This document shows positions 59,711 through 64,000 of a stretch of DNA of 64,000 nt, in pieces. The translations under genes were made by a program, and so were the position numbers. This DNA comes from Xenophilus sp003671765. GTDB lineage: Bacteria > Pseudomonadota > Gammaproteobacteria > Burkholderiales > Burkholderiaceae_C. Under the pieces are notes generated by a model. It saw only the letters and a list, made by a program, of their open reading frames with translations, was not told the DNA's origin and did no database searches. Numbering within the stretch: the stretch's first letter is position 1; each line of letters starts with the position of its first letter. The DNA lies in the NCBI GenBank assembly GCA_051414805.1, contig CP166702.1, positions 124,001 to 188,000 on the forward strand, in the 5' to 3' direction.

Positions 59711-60550
59711 GTGCGATGTGCCGCCTGCTCCACCGAGGTCCCGGAGGCCGCGCACTTCTGCGACGCCTGCGGTGCGGCCGTCTACCAGCAGGCACAGGCG
59801 GCCCCCCTGCCTTCGTTGCTCGACGGCGAAGGCGTCGCGACCCCACCGCGCCGGCGGCTCTGGCTGTGGCTGGGCATTCCCTTGGCGGGCGTGGCCGTGG
59901 CGGGCACGGCAGCGAGCCTGATGACCGCGGCGCCACCCAGCGTGAGCGCGGGGCAGCTGGAAGATGCGCTGCGCGCCACCGTCACCCCGGGCGATGGGCC
60001 GGCCCGCGACCCGATCTGTGTCGCCAATGGCCTGGCCTACGACAGCCAGCCGGTCAACGTGCAACTGGGCAACGTCGGCACCCTGGCCTGGATGGACACG
60101 CTGGTCGCGGCAGGCCTGTATGGGACGGGCGAAGAGGCCCAGTCCGGCGGCTTCCTGTCGCAGCCCATCCGCACCTATGCGCCGCACCCGGCGCTGGCCG
60201 ACTGGGCCGGTGCGCGCCGCCTGTGCGTGGCCAGGGCGGTGAAGCTCGAGGCGGTGCGCCAGGTCGGCACCGTCCGGTCCATGCGCTTCCGCGGCCAGGC
60301 CTACCCGGGCGTGGCGGCCGAGGTGGTGTGGACGCTGGACGGGCCCGCGCCGTGGCTGGGCACGCCGGCGGTCGCGGCCGCCTTCAGTGCCGAACTGCCG
60401 AGCTGGCGCGGCGCCCGCTGGGAAGTCACGCCCGAGGGGTGGCGGCTGGTGCAGCGGCGCAACTTCTTCCTCAGCGGCACGCAGTGGCTGACCAGCGAGT
60501 CGCTGGAGCGCGTGGCAGGCGTGGCCCCGCGCTCCACCTTCCCGCCGTGA
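59711..60550 (+). CDS. Second zinc-ribbon membrane protein
   Basis: GTG-initiated, 279 residues. The zinc ribbon MRCAACSTEVPEAAHFCDACGAAVY (Cys 3, 6, 17 and 20) is followed by a helix (LWLWLGIPLAGVAVAGTAASLM, about 49-70) and a periplasmic domain of about 200 residues (LEDALRATVTPGDGPARDPICVANGLAYDSQP ... YPGVAAEVVWTLDGPAPW ... GWRLVQRRNFFL). Its start lies 44 bases after the previous gene, so the two are co-transcribed. The C-terminal domain is not one I can name. Possible envelope stress or assembly role. Confidence 0.75.
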   Translation: MRCAACSTEVPEAAHFCDACGAAVYQQAQAAPLPSLLDGEGVATPPRRRLWLWLGIPLAGVAVAGTAASLMTAAPPSVSAGQLEDALRATVTPGDGPARDPICVANGLAYDSQPVNVQLGNVGTLAWMDTLVAAGLYGTGEEAQSGGFLSQPIRTYAPHPALADWAGARRLCVARAVKLEAVRQVGTVRSMRFRGQAYPGVAAEVVWTLDGPAPWLGTPAVAAAFSAELPSWRGARWEVTPEGWRLVQRRNFFLSGTQWLTSESLERVAGVAPRSTFPP

Positions 60551-60559
60551 GCGTCATCT

Positions 60560-60613
60560 GCTATTGAATCGATAGCTGCTCGCGCCCGTCCCGCGGGCGC
60601 TGCGGGCCGAAAT
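60560..60613. repeat. Family A intergenic repeat, copy 11 (reverse orientation, near-consensus)
   Basis: The core GCTATTGAATCGATAGC (60560-60576), then CGCGCCCGTC-CCGC-GGGCGCTGCGGGCCGAAA. Read on the minus strand this is the cleanest version of the family. It lies between the convergent zinc-ribbon and KefC-like genes. Confidence 0.85.
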
Positions 60614-60638
60614 GGTCCGGAATCGCCGCGGGTGTCGT

Positions 60639-62624
60639 TCAGCCGCGCTGGAGCTTGTCGATCGCCAGGGCGAGCGCGCCCGGCTTGCCCGAGAGCACCA
60701 GGGTGTCGCCATCCGCCAGCACGGTGTCGCCGCCGGGCTCGGCCGCCTGCCCGCCCTGGCGCCGCAAGGCCGCCACGCGCACGCCCATCGCCTGCAGCGC
60801 CAGCTGCGCCAGCGGCCGGCCGACGGCGCGGGCGCCCGCCGTCAGCGTGAAGCTGTCGAGCCGCTCGTGGTCGATCTCGTCCACGGTGTCGTCGTCGGCC
60901 CCGTGGAAGTAGCCGCGCAGCAGGTTGTAGCGCGCGTCGCGCTGGTCCTGCACCACGCGGATCACGCGGCGCATCGGCACGCCGACCAGCGCCAGCGCAT
61001 GGCTGGCGAGCATGAGCGAGCCCTCGATGGCCTCCGGCACTACCTCGGTGGCGCCGGCGGCCTGCAGCTTCTCCAGGTCGTGGTCGTCCTGCGTGCGCAC
61101 GATCACCGGCACCTGCGGCGCGTGGGCGCGGATGTTGGCCAGCACCTTGAGCGCCCCCGGCACGTCGAGGTAGGTGATGACCACGGCGCTGGCGCGCGCC
61201 AGGCCGGCAGCCATCAGCGCCTGCGGCCGCGCCGCGTCGCCGAAGACCACCGAATCGCCGGCGGCGGCAGCCTGGCGCACGCGGTCGGGGTCGAGGTCGA
61301 GCGCCATGTAGGGGATGCCTTCGCGCTCCAGCATGCGCGCCAGGTTCTGCCCGCAGCGGCCGTAGCCGCAGATGATCACGTGCTCGGCCGTGTTGATCGT
61401 CTTGCGGGCGATGCTGGTCATCTGCAGCGACTGCTGCATCCAGTCGCTCGCCACCAGCTTGCGCACGATGGCGTTGCTGTACATCACGATGAAGGGCGTG
61501 GCCAGCATGGACAAAATCATCGAGGCCAGCACCGGGTTGGCGAGCCAGGGCGGCAGCAGGCTGCGCTCCTGCGCCAGCGTGAGCAGCACGAAGCCGAACT
61601 CGCCCGCCTGTGCCAGGTACAGGCCGGTGCGCAGCGACACGCCCGTGGTGGCGCCCAGCCCACGCGCCAGCACCGTCACCAGCGCCAGCTTGAAGGCCAG
61701 CGGCAGCACCAGCAGCACCGCCACCAGGGCCCAGTGGTCCACCACCACGTGCCAGTCGAGCGACATGCCGATGGTGATGAAGAACAGACCGAGCAGCACG
61801 TCGTGGAAGGCGCGGATGTCGGTCTCGACCTGGTGCTTGTACTCGGTCTCGGACACCAGCATGCCGGCGATGAAGGCGCCCAGCGCGAGCGACAGCCCGG
61901 CCAGCTCCGTCAGCCAGGCCAGGCCAAGCGTGACCAGCAGCAGGTTGAGCATGAACAGCTCTTCGCTGCGCCGCCGCGCGACCAGGGTGAGCCACCAGCG
62001 CATCACCCGCGGGCCGCCGTAGAGCAGCAGGCCGACCAGCGCCGTGGCCTTGAGCATCGCGATGCCGAGGTCCTTGATCAGCGTCTCGGGCGGCGCGCCC
62101 AGCGCGGGGATCAGCACCAGCAGCGGCACGACCGCCAGATCCTGGAACAGCAGCACGCCCATCACGCGCCGGCCGTGCTCGCTCTCGAGTTCCAGCCGCT
62201 CGGCCATCAGCTTCACGACGATGGCGGTGCTGCTCATCGTCAGCGCGCCCGACAGCGCCAGCGCCGTCTGCCAGCCCAGGCGCCACTGCGGCGGCAGGAA
62301 GCGCGCCAGCACCAGCGCACCGACGGTGGCGAGCCCCATCGTCAGCAGCACCTGCAGCAGGCCGAGCCCGAACACGTGCTTGCGCATGGCGCGCAGCTTC
62401 GGCAGGCTGAACTCCAGGCCGATCACGAACATGAGAAAGACGACGCCGAACTCGCCCAGGTGCTTGATGCCTTCGTCGTTGTCGGCCAGCTTGAGCGCGT
62501 GCGGGCCGATCAGCACGCCGGCCACCAGGTAGCCGAGCATCGGCGGCAGCTTGAGGGAGCGGCAGGCCACCACGCCGAGCACGGCGGCCAGCAGGTACAG
62601 CAGCGTGAGTTCGAAGGAGCTCAA
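60639..62624 (-). CDS. KefC-family monovalent cation:proton antiporter
   Basis: Probably TTG-initiated (GGAG six bases before it), 661 residues. Twelve or so membrane helices form the Na/H exchanger domain (about 1-385), with LPPMLGYLVAGVLIGPHALK and IGLEFSLPKLRAM. A Rossmann TrkA-N domain follows (HVIICGYGRCGQNLARML, about 405-425) and a TrkA-C domain at the end. Such proteins export K+ (or Na+) in exchange for H+. Many of this type (YbaL/KefB/KefC) are gated by glutathione or nucleotides. It is divergent from kdsD, as in other Burkholderiales. Confidence 0.92.
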   Translation of the reverse strand: MSSFELTLLYLLAAVLGVVACRSLKLPPMLGYLVAGVLIGPHALKLADNDEGIKHLGEFGVVFLMFVIGLEFSLPKLRAMRKHVFGLGLLQVLLTMGLATVGALVLARFLPPQWRLGWQTALALSGALTMSSTAIVVKLMAERLELESEHGRRVMGVLLFQDLAVVPLLVLIPALGAPPETLIKDLGIAMLKATALVGLLLYGGPRVMRWWLTLVARRRSEELFMLNLLLVTLGLAWLTELAGLSLALGAFIAGMLVSETEYKHQVETDIRAFHDVLLGLFFITIGMSLDWHVVVDHWALVAVLLVLPLAFKLALVTVLARGLGATTGVSLRTGLYLAQAGEFGFVLLTLAQERSLLPPWLANPVLASMILSMLATPFIVMYSNAIVRKLVASDWMQQSLQMTSIARKTINTAEHVIICGYGRCGQNLARMLEREGIPYMALDLDPDRVRQAAAAGDSVVFGDAARPQALMAAGLARASAVVITYLDVPGALKVLANIRAHAPQVPVIVRTQDDHDLEKLQAAGATEVVPEAIEGSLMLASHALALVGVPMRRVIRVVQDQRDARYNLLRGYFHGADDDTVDEIDHERLDSFTLTAGARAVGRPLAQLALQAMGVRVAALRRQGGQAAEPGGDTVLADGDTLVLSGKPGALALAIDKLQRG

Positions 62625-62781
62625 GCGGCGCTCCGCGGGCCGTTCGCGCGCCCGCCGTGCGGCCCGCGCGTTGCCGAAACGGATTCGGTCGGACGGGAGG
62701 CGTGGGGCGCGGGCATGCGCCGATCCTAGCAAGCGCCATGCGCTTTCCGTGGGGCCACCGGCCGGTCGATAAAATTCCCGC

Positions 62782-63768
62782 ATGAGTTCCCTGCCCCTCG
62801 ATCCCGACGCCCTGCTGGCGCGGGCCCGCGCCACCTTCGACATCGAGGCCGCGGCCGTCCTGGGCCTGAAGGCACGGCTCGGGGAATCCTTCGTCGAGGC
62901 GGTGCGGCGCATCCTCGAGGTGCGCGGCCGCGTGGTCGTGATGGGCATGGGCAAGAGCGGCCATGTGGGCCGCAAGATCGCCGCCACGCTCGCTTCCACT
63001 GGCACGCCGGCGATGTTCGTCCACCCCGCCGAGGCCAGCCATGGCGACCTGGGGATGATCAAGACGGTGGACATCGTCATCGGCATCTCCAACAGCGGCG
63101 AGAGCGACGAGCTCGCCGCCATCCTTCCCGTCATCAAGCGCCAGGGCGTGCCGTTGATCGCGATGACCGGTGGCCACCAGTCCACGCTGGCACGCCATGC
63201 CGACCTGGTGATCGACACCGGCGTCGACAAGGAAGCCTGCCCGCTGAACCTGGCGCCCACCGCCAGCACCACGGCGCAGATGGCGATGGGCGATGCGCTG
63301 GCCGTCGCGCTGCTCGACGCGCGCGGCTTCGGCACCGAGGACTACGCGCGCTCGCATCCGGGCGGTGCCCTCGGCCGCAAGCTGCTCACGCACGTGAGCG
63401 ACGTCATGCGGTCGGGCGATGCGGTGCCGCGCGTGTCGCCGACGGCCGGCATCACCGAGCTGATGCGCGCCATGAGCAACCAGGGCTTCGGCGCCGCGGC
63501 CGTGATGGACGAGGCCGGCCGCGCGGCCGGCATCTTCACCGACGGCGATCTGCGCCGCCTCATCGAGGCCGGCGCCGACCTGCGCACGCCCACCGCCGCC
63601 GACGTCATGCACCGCAACCCGCGTACCGTGCGCGCCGACGCGCTGGCGGTCGAGGCGGCCGAACTGATGGAGCAGCACGGCATCACGCGGTTGTTCGTGG
63701 TCGACGCCGACGGGCGTCTCACGGGTGCCCTGAACACCACCGACCTGATGCGGGCCAAGGTCATCTGA
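62782..63768 (+). CDS. kdsD: Arabinose-5-phosphate isomerase
   Basis: The protein has 328 residues. The SIS domain (MGMGKSGHVGRKIAATLASTGTPAMFVHPAEASHGDLGMI, about 55-95) and two CBS domains (VMRSGDAVPRV ... , DVMHRNPRTVRADALAVEAAELMEQHGITRLFVVD) are complete. It converts ribulose 5-phosphate to arabinose 5-phosphate, first step of Kdo synthesis for LPS. Its stop overlaps the next gene start (TGATG), so the two are coupled. Confidence 0.95.
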   Translation: MSSLPLDPDALLARARATFDIEAAAVLGLKARLGESFVEAVRRILEVRGRVVVMGMGKSGHVGRKIAATLASTGTPAMFVHPAEASHGDLGMIKTVDIVIGISNSGESDELAAILPVIKRQGVPLIAMTGGHQSTLARHADLVIDTGVDKEACPLNLAPTASTTAQMAMGDALAVALLDARGFGTEDYARSHPGGALGRKLLTHVSDVMRSGDAVPRVSPTAGITELMRAMSNQGFGAAAVMDEAGRAAGIFTDGDLRRLIEAGADLRTPTAADVMHRNPRTVRADALAVEAAELMEQHGITRLFVVDADGRLTGALNTTDLMRAKVI

Positions 63769-64000
63769 TGGCGGGCAGCTCCGTGGCCCCCGCGCAGCAA
63801 TTCGCGCCCGAGATCCTGCTCGCCGCGCAGGCCGTGCGCATCGCCTTCTTCGACGTCGACGGCGTGCTGACCGACGGCGGCGTGTACTTCAGCGAGGCCG
63901 GCGAGACGCTCAAGCGCTTTTCCATCCTCGACGGCTACGGCCTGCAGATGCTGCGCCGCGCGGGCATCGTGCCGGCCGTCATCACGGGCCGCGATTCGAA
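63768..64000 (+). CDS. kdsC: 3-deoxy-D-manno-octulosonate 8-phosphate phosphatase (partial)
   Basis: About 77 residues before the window ends. The HAD-type motif I, FFDVDGVLTDGGVYFSE, and the following ETLKRFSILDGYGLQMLRRAGIVPAVITGRDS with motif II match KdsC. It dephosphorylates Kdo 8-phosphate. Start overlaps the kdsD stop by one base. Order kdsD-kdsC is the standard LPS transport and Kdo cluster of proteobacteria, which would continue with lptC and lptA beyond the window. Confidence 0.95.
   Translation, partial: MAGSSVAPAQQFAPEILLAAQAVRIAFFDVDGVLTDGGVYFSEAGETLKRFSILDGYGLQMLRRAGIVPAVITGRDS

Noticed and set aside
60301..63678. A very long open frame of 1125 codons opposite the KefC-like and kdsD genes, and similar long antisense frames such as 12194-15511 and 21709-24150
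   Set aside because: GC-rich coding sequence lacks stop codons in shadow frames. The translations are Arg/Ala/Gly/His-rich with no family motifs, and the frames cross several real genes.

Overview
The window looks like a piece of chromosome from a high-GC betaproteobacterium of the order Burkholderiales, family Comamonadaceae, most like Variovorax and its relatives. The evidence is the very GC-rich codon use, the arrangement dnaA-dnaN-gyrB (no recF) facing rpmH-rnpA-yidD-yidC-mnmE, and a family of intergenic palindromes (core GCTAT-N7-ATAGC next to a CAGCGCCCGTCC block) that I associate with this family. Genus assignment is inference. I found no CRISPR array, tRNA, rRNA, transposase or prophage gene.

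Layout. 0-8.6 kb: accessory and housekeeping singletons (partial MFS transporter, ene-reductase, tautomerase, a LysR/RidA divergent pair, YnfA, a two-component system, an odd carrier-protein-like ORF, a glyoxalase-fold protein, a ModA-like lipoprotein, a SUKH-like protein). 8.7-11.8 kb: copper efflux island copA <- -> copZ-cueR with two mirrored CueR operators. 11.8-12.35 kb: an AT-rich, palindrome-rich gene-free stretch between convergent genes that carries a perfect DnaA box. 12.4-14.4 kb: TerB-like protein and an orphan methyltransferase-like protein. 14.5-26.6 kb: an envelope cluster with creB-creC, a small unknown protein, a class A penicillin-binding protein, creD, and, divergently from creD, a VIT/VWA protein with a PEP-CTERM-like tail, its own exosortase, an exosortase-associated protein and a monofunctional peptidoglycan transglycosylase. 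A perfect CreB tag (TTCAC-N6-TTCAC) lies between creD and the VIT/VWA gene. 26.8-32.1 kb: a PotABCD-type ABC transporter operon ending in an Asp/Glu racemase-superfamily enzyme.

32-47.9 kb: single genes and short operons for redox, periplasmic, lipid and DNA-repair functions (flavodoxin-like protein, Spy/CpxP protein, EEP hydrolase-clsB-LPG-synthase-like operon, the radical SAM/UdgX DNA-repair pair, PagL, metallophosphoesterase, a pair of paralogous secreted proteins, xthA). 48.3-58.1 kb: the replication-origin neighbourhood, with gyrB, dnaN and dnaA on the minus strand and rpmH, rnpA, yidD, yidC and mnmE on the plus strand. The likely oriC sits between dnaA and rpmH. 58.2-64 kb: a cyclic-nucleotide-binding-domain protein, two zinc-ribbon membrane proteins, a KefC-type antiporter, and the start of the kdsD-kdsC (Kdo) operon, which runs off the right edge.

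The part most worth following up is the CreBC-linked dedicated exosortase system at 14.5-26.6 kb. Its layout (two-component system plus a single VIT/VWA target plus a dedicated transpeptidase) resembles the dedicated sortase systems described from marine proteobacteria, but the processing enzyme here is an exosortase. Two interspersed repeat families also deserve attention. One supplies the stop codons of copA and creD. The other sits in operon gaps, including both permease junctions of the ABC operon.
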